This document shows positions 23,095 to 31,120 of a DNA stretch of 45,233 nucleotides, piece after piece (the stretch's first letter is position 1; each line of letters starts with the position of its first letter). The notes below the pieces were generated by a model. That model saw only the letters and a program-made list of their open reading frames with translations. It made no database searches and was not told where the DNA came from. Origin of the DNA: a bacterium (GTDB lineage: Bacteria; Patescibacteriota; Patescibacteriia; Patescibacteriales; GWC2-42-12); the NCBI GenBank assembly GCA_030650415.1, contig JAUSEG010000012.1, positions 1 through 45,233 of the forward strand. Direction: 5' to 3'. Position numbers and translations under genes: made by a program.

Positions 23095-23289
23095 TTATTT
23101 ATTTTTACTCAATAAAACTGCTTTCGCCGCTTGCATGATGCTAATATCATTCTTCACTAAATTCTGCGCGTATTTAAGATCTTGCTCGGCGATTCTTCTG
23201 TCCAAATCGCTTAAATAAGCTTTGGCTTTTTCATTAATCGCTTTAAATTCGGCCAATAAATCTTGAACCTGATTGTTTGTATTTGGCAT
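23095..23289 (-). CDS. Small helical protein, family unknown
   Basis: A 64-residue protein (NNQVQDLLAEFKAINEKAKA, then YLSDLDRRIAEQDLKYAQNL) that is helical throughout and mixed in charge. It has no membrane segment or recognised motif. It begins 21 bp after the stop of the 1009-residue gene on the same strand and is probably co-transcribed with it. The family was not recognised. Confidence 0.55.
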   Translation of the reverse strand: MPNTNNQVQDLLAEFKAINEKAKAYLSDLDRRIAEQDLKYAQNLVKNDISIMQAAKAVLLSKNK

Positions 23290-23310
23290 AAAATTATTGT
23301 CTTAAATTAT

Positions 23311-26300
23311 TTATTTTGTCATCTCTGCAACTATTCTTTCAGCATTTTTTCTGTTAACATCCTCGGGAGAACCTCCAACTTTTTTAAAATAGTTAACATA
23401 AGCTTCTATTGCCTCCGCTCTCGTCAATTGTTTGTTTGACTTTTTACTGCCAAAAAATTCTTTTATCGCTTCTCTTTGTTTTTTGCCGGAATTTTCCAAT
23501 TTAAACACTCCCTGCCACTCCTCACCTGAAAATTTAACTTCTGGGCCGGCCTCCTTCGCATCTGGCGTTACCGCGGCTTCGGGGATAGCTCCAGCCGGTT
23601 TCGCGGCTTCAGCCTCTCTTCTCTCTCCGGCTTGGGCAAAAGCTTGCTCAAACAATCCTTCTTTAAATTTTTCAGCCGACCCGTTTATATTTTTAATTTC
23701 TTCAGGCAAAACAGCAGGCCCGCGTTCAATCCCACCAAAATTTTTTCTGCCTTTTTCGCTTTGAGGGTTGTTGCCTGCTAATCTACTTCTTATTTGTCCA
23801 ATATTACCCCTGCCCTTGCCTGGTAGATTTTTTCCTCGCTCACGTCTCGGGCTTCTGTTTGGTTCTTGCGGTTGTTCAATTATAATTTCTCCCGGTGTAG
23901 TAATTGCGGCAGATGCGCCTTCCATTGAATCGTTTAGCGTAGAATCTTCAGCTTTAGGCGCGGCGGGCCTTGAATCTTCGGTGGTATCGTAAATTTTAGC
24001 TTGTCTTTGAAGCTCAGTCCAATTGTCTGCTATTACCTCAATTTCACCGACAATCCCTTTATTACTTTTAAATGTTCTTGTAAAATGTCGTTTGACAGTT
24101 TCTACGGCATCTTTGGGCTCTACCTTATTAGCTTCAACTATATAGGCGCCATAAGCGTTCATGGCTTGAATTAAAGTCATATCAACCATTCCATCAAATA
24201 CCCCTTTCAATTTAAAATTATTTACAATAACATTGTCATATTTCCACTCTGTGCCGAAAAGGCGGAATAGCCATATTCCTGTTTTCATTGTTGTTCCTTT
24301 TTTTTCATTTTCTACTTTTTGCCGTTCTTTCAATTCTTGCTTTGGCGTAAACTCTATAGCGGCCGGCGGAACGACTGGCGCGGTTTCAATCCCGGGTCGT
24401 TTATTCAATTCACGCATCCTGCCCTTGGGTTTAAACCCTTTTTTGCCTGTTGACCAAACGCTTTCGCTGCCGGTCTCTCCTGGTTTGAATCGCCCGCTCT
24501 TAACCTGCGGTTGGTCCGCTTGAATTTTTCTCCTCTCCTCCAGCGCTTCATCGCCAGAATCACCTGCCTCGTTTAACTCGTTTACTTCATCAACGGCACG
24601 ATTAACCTCCCTAAGCCTTTTCTCATTTGCCGCTTGTTCAGCTAATATTTCTTCTACTTTTTCATCAGTCCAATTTCTATCTGAAACGGCAGTTTTAGCA
24701 AGGGGTGAAACAGTTTCCCTTTTTTTCGGTCTAACTTTAATTACTCTTCCAGCTATTTGACTGGTCGCGCCATTTTCCAAATCAATTCCTTCTCGCTCAT
24801 GTGCTCCCGCTCTTTCTCGTTCCTTAGCCTCTGTCGCCCAATTATCATCAGTCGAATCACTGCCAGGCGCTTCTGCCTCGGTCGTTTCTAATTTTTTTCC
24901 TTCATCCGGCCACTCTATTTTAATCATTTTGGCTTTCGCTCCTAGCTCAATTTTTCCCGGTCTGGATTTTACCGGCTCTTTTTCCGCCGGCGTCTTTTCC
25001 ACTTTCAATTCCGCCGGCGTCTTGCTAATTTTATTTATTTTCTCTAGTACCGCATTAACCTCGTCCAGGCTTCTTTTGAGTTTAGTTTGCCTCTGGTTCA
25101 GTTTTTCCTTCCTACTTCTAAACATTTTTAAATTCGCCTCGGCTTGCGCTTTTAATTTTTCACTTTTTTTGACTTCATCTTCCAACGATCCGCCGATTTT
25201 CTTGTAGCTTTGTAGCTTTCTAATAATATCTACTAAATCCTCTATTTCCTGCTCATAAACCCCTTCTTGATTAGTCACTTCTTCCAACAAAACAGAAAAA
25301 CCGTTCAACCTCTCGTTTAAAAACCCTTGCCTCTCTAAGAGCGGCTGGCTAATATAACCCAACTCGAGGTTTAGCGCTTCCTGCTTTTCGTCTATCTTCT
25401 TCATCTCGCGATTTAGCGCTTCCTGCTTTTCGTCTATCTTCTTCTGCCAGGAAATTTCTTGGTTTTTCAATCTGACTAAGGTTTCCTCATCTATAATTTT
25501 TTTATTTTCCTCTTTTTTTTCTCTGAAAATTTCCAAGTCTTCCCTTTCCTTTATAGAAATTTCCAAACTTTCCCTTTCCTTGGCCAAGTTCGGTCCGGTC
25601 TCGGTTTCCAGTTTATTTAGATGCCTTTCCCTTTCCTTGGCTAAGTTCGGTCCGGTCTCGGTTTCCAGTTTATTTAGATGCCTGGCTAAAATTTCGCCAG
25701 CCGCTTTATTCATCTCTTCCGCGGTTTTTTCTGCCAAAACAACTTTTTCCGTGCCCTCTTTACCTTTAACATAAGTCCTAATATATTCTTTTTGATTAAT
25801 TTCTTCCGGACTTAAATCAAATTTTTCAGCCGCTTCCTTCAATTCGTCCGGCTTCAATTTACGTTCTCTTCCTTTATACCCTTTCTTTAATTCTCTGGTG
25901 TCAACTAGCCCTTTTTTACCTTCTAAAGCGTATTTGCTGCCGACAGCTCCTTTAAAAGAGAACCATTCTGCTTTAAGAGAAAACCACTCTGCTAGCTTAT
26001 TTCTGACCTTTAACCCCATGCCTGCCGATTTAAACGCGGACGCGTCATGTTCGGCTTTTAAACCCAGCCGGCCAATTTCTTTTGGAGCGTAAATTTCATC
26101 AAAAAAATCTTCTGAACCATCAAGATTGCTTATAATCTCCTCCCGAGCTACTTTGCCCAAGCCGCCTAAAAAAGCTTGGCTGTTTTCAATTTCTTCATCC
26201 AGCCTGCTAACCACGGCTTGCGCCTCCGGAGAATGTTCCGGCTTTATTTCTTCTTCTTGCTCTTGCTCTTGTTTCAATTCTAATGGCGATGTCTTTTTTG

Positions 26301-26340
26301 GCTCTTCTTGAGTGCCAAAAAATTTGCTTAAGAAACCCAT
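23311..26340 (-). CDS. Very long coiled-coil/low-complexity cytoplasmic protein
   Basis: A 1009-residue protein I do not recognise. There is no signal peptide or membrane segment. Residues ~200-450 form a long charged coiled coil with internal duplications: a 19-residue unit (RHLNKLETETGPNLAKERE) twice in perfect tandem, KKIDEKQEALN twice, and AEWFS(L/F)K twice. The middle (~450-660) is proline/glutamate-rich linker. A compact folded stretch follows (GIWLFRLFGTEWKYDNVIVN, then GVFDGMVDMTLIQAMNAYGA), then more disordered sequence, and a helical C-terminal domain (GEEWQGVFKLENSGKKQREA...VGGSPEDVNRKNAERIVAEM). It lies directly downstream of an XRE regulator (14 bp gap) and ftsK on the same strand, so a role in cell-envelope or chromosome organisation is conceivable but unproven. 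Confidence 0.65.
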   Translation of the reverse strand: MGFLSKFFGTQEEPKKTSPLELKQEQEQEEEIKPEHSPEAQAVVSRLDEEIENSQAFLGGLGKVAREEIISNLDGSEDFFDEIYAPKEIGRLGLKAEHDASAFKSAGMGLKVRNKLAEWFSLKAEWFSFKGAVGSKYALEGKKGLVDTRELKKGYKGRERKLKPDELKEAAEKFDLSPEEINQKEYIRTYVKGKEGTEKVVLAEKTAEEMNKAAGEILARHLNKLETETGPNLAKERERHLNKLETETGPNLAKERESLEISIKEREDLEIFREKKEENKKIIDEETLVRLKNQEISWQKKIDEKQEALNREMKKIDEKQEALNLELGYISQPLLERQGFLNERLNGFSVLLEEVTNQEGVYEQEIEDLVDIIRKLQSYKKIGGSLEDEVKKSEKLKAQAEANLKMFRSRKEKLNQRQTKLKRSLDEVNAVLEKINKISKTPAELKVEKTPAEKEPVKSRPGKIELGAKAKMIKIEWPDEGKKLETTEAEAPGSDSTDDNWATEAKERERAGAHEREGIDLENGATSQIAGRVIKVRPKKRETVSPLAKTAVSDRNWTDEKVEEILAEQAANEKRLREVNRAVDEVNELNEAGDSGDEALEERRKIQADQPQVKSGRFKPGETGSESVWSTGKKGFKPKGRMRELNKRPGIETAPVVPPAAIEFTPKQELKERQKVENEKKGTTMKTGIWLFRLFGTEWKYDNVIVNNFKLKGVFDGMVDMTLIQAMNAYGAYIVEANKVEPKDAVETVKRHFTRTFKSNKGIVGEIEVIADNWTELQRQAKIYDTTEDSRPAAPKAEDSTLNDSMEGASAAITTPGEIIIEQPQEPNRSPRRERGKNLPGKGRGNIGQIRSRLAGNNPQSEKGRKNFGGIERGPAVLPEEIKNINGSAEKFKEGLFEQAFAQAGERREAEAAKPAGAIPEAAVTPDAKEAGPEVKFSGEEWQGVFKLENSGKKQREAIKEFFGSKKSNKQLTRAEAIEAYVNYFKKVGGSPEDVNRKNAERIVAEMTK
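25569..25682. repeat. 57-bp tandem duplication inside the 1009-residue gene
   Basis: Copies at 25569-25625 and 25626-25682 differ by one silent base. The unit is 19 codons, so the frame is kept. The near-identity points to a recent slippage or unequal-crossover event. Confidence 0.9.
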
Positions 26341-26354
26341 ATTTTTTAAATTAA

Positions 26355-26636
26355 TTATAATCTGGCTGACAGCGAAATTTTTAACCTGGCGTCCAAGGCC
26401 TCGGCAACTTTTTGTAAAAAAGCAATGCTCGGATTGTAATTGCCGGATTCCAACCTTGAAACTGCCGATTGCTTTGTGTCGATTTTTCTGGCAAGCTCTT
26501 TTTGAGTTAAACCCTTTTCAATTCTTCTTTTAATAATTATTTCAATCAAAGCAAACTCAGGCCCAAGATTATTATACGCCTTGTTAACTTCTTTGTCTTT
26601 TAATAATTTTGTTTTAAATTGTTGGTAGTTTTTCAT
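26355..26636 (-). CDS. XRE-family HTH regulator (HigA-like antitoxin)
   Basis: A 93-residue helix-turn-helix protein. The N-terminal helices (YQQFKTKLLKDKEVNKAYNN, LGPEFALIEIIIKRR) and the HTH (KGLTQKELARKIDTKQSAVS, then RLESGNYNPSIAFLQKVAEA) are typical of HigA-type antitoxins that pair with RelE/HigB toxins. No toxin gene is adjacent: upstream is ftsK (31 bp away) and downstream the 1009-residue gene (14 bp). It may be an orphaned antitoxin or a dedicated regulator of its operon. Confidence 0.82.
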   Translation of the reverse strand: MKNYQQFKTKLLKDKEVNKAYNNLGPEFALIEIIIKRRIEKGLTQKELARKIDTKQSAVSRLESGNYNPSIAFLQKVAEALDARLKISLSARL

Positions 26637-26667
26637 ACTATCTATGATAACTTATATGTTCAAAAAA

Positions 26668-29301
26668 TTATCTTGAAAAATATTTTCCATCATCATCGTC
26701 ATCCGGATCTTTTACGGTAGAGACCTCTTCTTCATCCGGCAGACTAACCATCTTTATTCTCTCTGGTTTGAAATTTTTTTGTTCACTCGCAATCTTTTTT
26801 TCTACCGGTTCATCGATTTCCGATTCGTCTTTATTATCTTCGGCTTTCTCTTCTTCAATTTCCGACTCGCCTTCCTTATCTTCTGCTTCGTCCTCGACTT
26901 CGGTTTCTTTAATTTCTTCTGTTTCAGCATCAGTCTCTTCTTCCGCTTCAGGTTCATCCTCCAAAGCTTCAGCGTCGGAGGACAGATATTCATCCGGTGC
27001 CACCGCTTCGGCTTGCTTATGCAGAGGCGCGCCTGCCTGCGCAGGCAGGCCGCTAATCCCTTGATTAATTATACTATCATACTGCTCGCGACTAATCAAA
27101 ACTTCTCGGGGCTTAGAGCCATTACCCGCGCCAATCACGCCGGCCTCTTCTAAAAGATCTAGGAGCCGAGCCGCTCGCGCGTAGCCGATGCTTAAGCGCC
27201 TCTGCAAATATGAAGCCGAAGCTTTCCCTGAATTAATGATTAACTCTTTGGCTTCAGACATTAATTCATCGTCGTCTTCACTCCCGTTGCCGTCTAAACC
27301 TACGCCCCCCATGCCCTTAACCTTTTGCCTTTCCGTAATATTTTCAATATATCGCGGCTCGCCGCCCTGATCTTTAATGTAGTTCACAATCCGCCTAATT
27401 TCATTTTCGCTGACGAAGGCGCCCTGCAATCTCTTCGGCTTGGAAATTTCCGCCGTGGTAAAAAGCATATCGCCTCGGCCCAAGAGTTTTTCCGCGCCCA
27501 AAGAATCTAAAATCGTGCGTGAATCAATGCCTGAAGCTACGGAAAAAGCGATGCGCGCCGGCATGTTGGCTTTAATTAAGCCGGTGATAACGTCAACGCT
27601 CGGCCTCTGGGTAGCTAAAACCAAATGGATACCCACTGCTCTGGCCATCTGCGCCAAACGGATAACGCCGGCTTCAACTTCTCGCCCTGACGCTACCATT
27701 AAATCAGCCAATTCGTCTATAATAAAAACGATAAACGGCATTTTGCCCGTCCCGAGCTTGCCGAGGCGGTCTTCACCCATTTCATTATAACTGCCAATAT
27801 TTCTCTTGCCTGATTTAGCCAAGGCTTCAAACCGCCGATCCATCTCGTTCAAGCACCATTTTAAAGCATTAATGGTTTTATTGACATCGGTAATCACCGG
27901 CGTTAAAAGATGCGGTATGCCGTTATAGACCGGCAGTTCAACCCGTTTTGGATCAACCATAATAAAACGCAAATCGTCCGGACTATTTTGATATAATAAA
28001 CTTATAATAATCGCGTTTAAGCAGACTGATTTACCGGAGTTAGTCGAACCGGCGACTAAAAGATGGGGCATTTTTGATAAATCGTCCAGCCAAACTTTTC
28101 CGGAAACGTCCTTGCCTAGAGCAATCATAATATTACTTTTTCTGGTTTTAAACATCTCGCCGGCTAAGACTTCGCGAAGTCCGACTATCGCCTTGGTTTG
28201 GTTCGGCACTTCCACGCCGACTAAAGATCGTCCCGGAATGGGCGCTTCAATTCTAATCGGGTGCGCGGCCAAAGACAGAGCCAAATCGTTGCTTAAGGTC
28301 GTAATCTTGGTTAATTTTATACCTTCGGCCGGTTTTAAAGTATATTGGGTAACGGTCGGACCAACGTTAACTTCTCCCATCTCTACCGGAATATTAAAAT
28401 TTTCCAGCGTCCGCTGGATAATCATCATGTTATTTTTAATATCGCCGGAAGTGGGTTTGCCGATTTTAGGGTTTAGTAAATCCATGGGCAAATCGATTCT
28501 GACATGAGTCGGTTGCCAGCTGCCGTCTCTTACTTCGGCTTTTTTAGTTCCTTTAAGTTCATTTTCAGCTTCATCTCTGCCGGCCTTGATTCTATGTTTA
28601 TGAAATCCCACCTCGCTCAAATCGCCGGTTAGATCGGTTTCATCTTCCGCTTCCAATTCCTCGTCCTCGGCCAGCTGATCGTTAGCGGACGGCTCTTCGA
28701 CCGAAGCTTCTTCTCGGGGACCAAAAATTTTATTGAAAACAAAATTTATCGGATAGAGCATCTTAGCAAACCAACTCTCTTGGCCGATGATCGATTCCAA
28801 AGTAGCATTAAACATGAGCATCAAAGAAATAAAAACCAGACAGACAATAAAAACTAGGCTAGCCCAAAAACCCATGATTTTCGTAAAAATAGTAATTATG
28901 CCAAACCCAAGGTAGCCGCCGCCCGCGCCCTGATAAACGGCCGCCTGCCAGTTATCTTGACCGACAAAAGTATGGAGCAGAGCGCCGAAGGAAATGACAA
29001 AAATAAATAAACCCAAATAGTTCGCGCCCCTAACCCAATCCTTGCCTCGATTATACATTAAAAAACCGATAACAAATAAAAAAACCGGAAAAATCCATTT
29101 ATCCCAGCCGAAGACGAAAACTATGCCCTTATTTAAATAACCGCCTAAACCCTCGGCCAAATTAAACAAGCTTAAGAGGCTGATGGCGCCGAAAGCTAAA
29201 ATTAAAATAATAAAAATCCCCCGTTTCATGTCCGGGTCTAAATCAACTTTGGGCAATCTTACATAATCCAAAGGATTGGCTTTTCTTCGGCGTCTAACCA
29301 T
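26668..29301 (-). CDS. ftsK: DNA translocase FtsK/SpoIIIE with an acidic C-terminal tail
   Basis: An 877-residue DNA pump that moves chromosomes through the division septum. Four transmembrane helices lie at residues ~28-165. The motor has Walker A GSTNSGKS (418-425) and Walker B FIIDELAD (526-533). The DNA-reading winged-helix gamma domain follows (SEAKELIINSGKASASYLQR, at ~682-745). In most bacteria the protein ends there. Here about 125 extra residues follow, mainly glutamate and aspartate (about 770-870). The junction holds GLPAQAGAP, encoded by a perfect 20-bp palindrome. The first linker (200-250) is also acidic. A dispersed repeat sits just upstream of the start. Confidence 0.96.
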   Translation of the reverse strand: MVRRRRKANPLDYVRLPKVDLDPDMKRGIFIILILAFGAISLLSLFNLAEGLGGYLNKGIVFVFGWDKWIFPVFLFVIGFLMYNRGKDWVRGANYLGLFIFVISFGALLHTFVGQDNWQAAVYQGAGGGYLGFGIITIFTKIMGFWASLVFIVCLVFISLMLMFNATLESIIGQESWFAKMLYPINFVFNKIFGPREEASVEEPSANDQLAEDEELEAEDETDLTGDLSEVGFHKHRIKAGRDEAENELKGTKKAEVRDGSWQPTHVRIDLPMDLLNPKIGKPTSGDIKNNMMIIQRTLENFNIPVEMGEVNVGPTVTQYTLKPAEGIKLTKITTLSNDLALSLAAHPIRIEAPIPGRSLVGVEVPNQTKAIVGLREVLAGEMFKTRKSNIMIALGKDVSGKVWLDDLSKMPHLLVAGSTNSGKSVCLNAIIISLLYQNSPDDLRFIMVDPKRVELPVYNGIPHLLTPVITDVNKTINALKWCLNEMDRRFEALAKSGKRNIGSYNEMGEDRLGKLGTGKMPFIVFIIDELADLMVASGREVEAGVIRLAQMARAVGIHLVLATQRPSVDVITGLIKANMPARIAFSVASGIDSRTILDSLGAEKLLGRGDMLFTTAEISKPKRLQGAFVSENEIRRIVNYIKDQGGEPRYIENITERQKVKGMGGVGLDGNGSEDDDELMSEAKELIINSGKASASYLQRRLSIGYARAARLLDLLEEAGVIGAGNGSKPREVLISREQYDSIINQGISGLPAQAGAPLHKQAEAVAPDEYLSSDAEALEDEPEAEEETDAETEEIKETEVEDEAEDKEGESEIEEEKAEDNKDESEIDEPVEKKIASEQKNFKPERIKMVSLPDEEEVSTVKDPDDDDDGKYFSR
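27031..27050. repeat. Perfect 20-bp palindrome inside ftsK
   Basis: GCCTGCCTGCGCAGGCAGGC is self-complementary and encodes part of GLPAQAGAP just after the gamma domain. Near-identical palindromes lie in holA and murD. Confidence 0.85.
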
Positions 29302-29304
29302 CTT

Positions 29305-29353
29305 TTGTCATTGCGAGGAGCCCCGACGCTCTGGTCGGGGCGACGCGGCAATC
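29305..29353. repeat. Partial dispersed repeat upstream of ftsK
   Basis: A TTGTCATTGCGAG arm is followed by the hairpin CCCCGAC/GTCGGGG (29321-29327 and 29334-29340). The right outer arm is degenerate (CGGCAAT). It lies 3 bp before the ftsK start codon, where a ribosome-binding site would be expected. Confidence 0.65.
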
Positions 29354-29395
29354 TCATGTTAATTTATATTACTATTATATCATAATCCAGCCAAT

Positions 29396-29427
29396 AAAAA
29401 AACCCGCGGTCATGGTTATCGCGGGTT
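29396..29427 (-). terminator. Intrinsic terminator of the acyl carrier protein gene
   Basis: AACCCGCG (29401-29408) and CGCGGGTT (29420-29427) form a perfect 8-bp GC-rich stem, followed on the minus strand by a T7 run. It lies 25 bp after the ACP stop. Confidence 0.9.
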
Positions 29428-29451
29428 GGCTCGATTAAGAGCTTCGTGGCT

Positions 29452-29700
29452 TCATTCCACGCGCGCGGTATAATAGTTGATCACATCCGAAACCGTCAGT
29501 AATTTGACGGCCTCCTCTTCCTGAAGGTCCTGGTTGAATTCTATTTCCAGAGCGAAGATTAGATCCCGCTTTGTTAAGCTATCGGCTGCAGAAGTTAAGG
29601 TAAACCTGCCAGTGACTAGTTCTTCTGCGCCAATTTTCAATTCTGCCGCGATCACCCTGATCACGCGTTGCTCTACGGTTTCTGCCATCATTACATTCAT
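29452..29700 (-). CDS. Acyl/peptidyl carrier protein
   Basis: An 82-residue carrier protein. The phosphopantetheine site is S41 in AADSLTKRDLIFALEIEF, the conserved DSL motif at the start of helix II, and the fold closes with LTVSDVINYYTARVE. It would carry an acyl or aminoacyl group on a 4'-phosphopantetheine arm. No ketosynthase, ligase or holo-synthase gene is in the window, and Patescibacteria typically lack fatty-acid synthesis, so the client reaction is unknown. A clear Shine-Dalgarno (GAGGGG) precedes ATG 29700. A near-consensus promoter and a strong terminator make this a self-contained and probably well-expressed unit. 'acpP' is avoided because the pathway is uncertain. Confidence 0.82.
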   Translation of the reverse strand: MNVMMAETVEQRVIRVIAAELKIGAEELVTGRFTLTSAADSLTKRDLIFALEIEFNQDLQEEEAVKLLTVSDVINYYTARVE

Positions 29701-29778
29701 GGTTTTCCCCTCGATTTGTTGTTATGAGCAAGCTTCGCTTACTCGGTTGTTAGTTTGAAAGATCGCTTAGACTTCAAA

Positions 29779-29807
29779 ATATTAGCCAAATATCGGCCCT
29801 TTGTCAA
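29779..29807 (-). promoter_or_regulatory. Near-consensus promoter of the carrier protein gene
   Basis: On the minus strand TTGACA (29802-29807), a 17-bp spacer and TAATAT (29779-29784) predict a leader of about 70 nt. Confidence 0.75.
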
Positions 29808-29817
29808 CTATGTAAAA

Positions 29818-30366
29818 TTAAATTTTATAAATGTAGGTTAAGCTGGGTTTAGTGGCAAGAGTTTTTTCCACGCTCCAGCCGGGTATGGAAAAACCATAGG
29901 AAACGACGATAACGCCTTTTTTCAATTCCGTTTTTAGCTTGCGTCCGACCCGATCCATCACTTTACCAACCAAAAAAACAAAAACTGCGTCCGCCCGGCT
30001 TAAATCCTCCTGAAAAAAATTCTTCCGTTTTAAAATTACCGAGCTCCGCGAAGCGACTTTTCTAAACCAAGCTTTCATATAAGGATAGAGCGACAGTTCA
30101 TAGCCAACGGCTCGGCAGCCATATTTCTCGGCAATGAATAAAGCCCGCCCGTCGCCCGAGCCTAAATCATAAAGCAAGAAGTTTTTCGGCAGATTGATTT
30201 CTTTAAAAATTTTATCAAAATTCTCCCTCGAGTTTTTCGCCCAAGGCACGCCGGTGGTTAAATTAGTGTAAATTGAAAAAGCGGCCAGAAAGAAAAAAAT
30301 CAGACTACCAATTATAACTATCGCTAAAACTATTTTTAAAATTAAAATCAAGCTAAATATGCCCAT
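29818..30366 (-). CDS. Membrane-anchored class I SAM-dependent methyltransferase
   Basis: A 182-residue protein with an N-terminal hydrophobic helix (residues ~6-32) and a Rossmann-like methyltransferase core. Motif I is DLGSGDGR (67-74), the next acidic strand is AVGYELS, and the motif-IV-like segment is ADAVFVFLVGK. The fold ends early, with a short C-terminal strand (SLTYIYKI). Relatives with this layout are common in Patescibacteria, and the substrate is not known. The catalytic domain would face the cytoplasm. The predicted ACP promoter lies just beyond the 3' end of this gene, so ACP transcription is independent. Confidence 0.8.
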   Translation of the reverse strand: MGIFSLILILKIVLAIVIIGSLIFFFLAAFSIYTNLTTGVPWAKNSRENFDKIFKEINLPKNFLLYDLGSGDGRALFIAEKYGCRAVGYELSLYPYMKAWFRKVASRSSVILKRKNFFQEDLSRADAVFVFLVGKVMDRVGRKLKTELKKGVIVVSYGFSIPGWSVEKTLATKPSLTYIYKI

Positions 30367-30418
30367 AAATAATTATTCATCATCTTTAATCTTACTACTT
30401 TACTTAATTTTGGCAAAT

Positions 30419-30448
30419 AAAAAAGCCCCTTGAAGTTATCGCTGGGGC
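30419..30448 (-). terminator. Intrinsic terminator of the GNAT gene
   Basis: GCCCC (30425-30429) and GGGGC (30444-30448) form the stem, followed on the minus strand by T6 (A-tract 30419-30424), 17 bp after the stop. Confidence 0.8.
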
Positions 30449-30465
30449 CATAAGAAAAGTACAAG

Positions 30466-30918
30466 CTACGTTCTTCCTCCTTTTCGTAGGCGGAATCGAC
30501 TTCCCGGTTTTTCCTTAAAACCGAGAGCGGTGAAGATCTTCTTCATTCCTTCATCCTGAACCCACGCTCCTGCGTCGGTATAATCAACCACGTGTAGATA
30601 AATATCGCAGAGCGCCCGTACAATGCGCATGCCAATTGCCAAGTTACTCCGTCCATCGTTTACCACCAAGTGACGAATCTCGGCACAAGAGAAGTTAAGA
30701 CCTCCTGACAGTGTAAGCACTCCCAAACCAACTACCCGTTGATTATCATTCCAAGCTAAGACAACCCCCATCTTCTCCATGCACTTCAAAAGATGCTCTT
30801 GGGTTATTGGTCGCGCATCATGCCGCTGAGTTATAAGTAACTGGTTAACATCACGCAGCATCGTGTCGTTGACTTCACTCATCTGAAGCCGCTCAACCCT
30901 GACGAGTCCGGTAAACAT
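30466..30918 (-). CDS. GNAT-family N-acetyltransferase
   Basis: A 150-residue GCN5-related acetyltransferase. The central strand and acetyl-CoA loop are seen in AEIRHLVVNDGRSNLAIGMR (the family's V-x-x-x-x-R/Q-x-x-G/A region, slightly degenerate), followed by helix IVRALCDIYLHV and the closing GMKKIFTALGFKEK. The substrate is unknown. The start at 30918 has a recognisable Shine-Dalgarno (AAAGGA) and an upstream promoter (31001-31029). Promoter, GC-richer codons and a tight terminator match the style of the DUF5701, ACP and pyr genes. Confidence 0.8.
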   Translation of the reverse strand: MFTGLVRVERLQMSEVNDTMLRDVNQLLITQRHDARPITQEHLLKCMEKMGVVLAWNDNQRVVGLGVLTLSGGLNFSCAEIRHLVVNDGRSNLAIGMRIVRALCDIYLHVVDYTDAGAWVQDEGMKKIFTALGFKEKPGSRFRLRKGGRT

Positions 30919-31000
30919 ATGGATCCTTTCGTTTTGTTGTTGGTGGATTATTACGCTCTCTCAAAATGTTACATAAATTTAATGAGCGAGATTAGTATTA

Positions 31001-31029
31001 TTCATAGCACCAAAATTTATTAATGTCAA
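31001..31029 (-). promoter_or_regulatory. Promoter of the GNAT gene
   Basis: On the minus strand TTGACA (31024-31029), a 17-bp spacer and TATGAA (31001-31006). The leader would be about 75 nt. A tandem CTCTCTCTTTGG repeat lies just upstream (31030-31055). Confidence 0.65.
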
Positions 31030-31120
31030 TCTCTCTCTTTGGCTCTCTCTTTGGCTAAAAAAAACCTAAAAAAACCAATAGTACAAATCGACCATCTTCT
31101 GGCCCAGGCAGAGATAATTT

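Noticed and set aside
26355..26636. A complete HigBA toxin-antitoxin pair
   Set aside because: Only the HigA-like regulator is present; no RelE-like toxin frame exists within the 31-bp and 14-bp flanking gaps.
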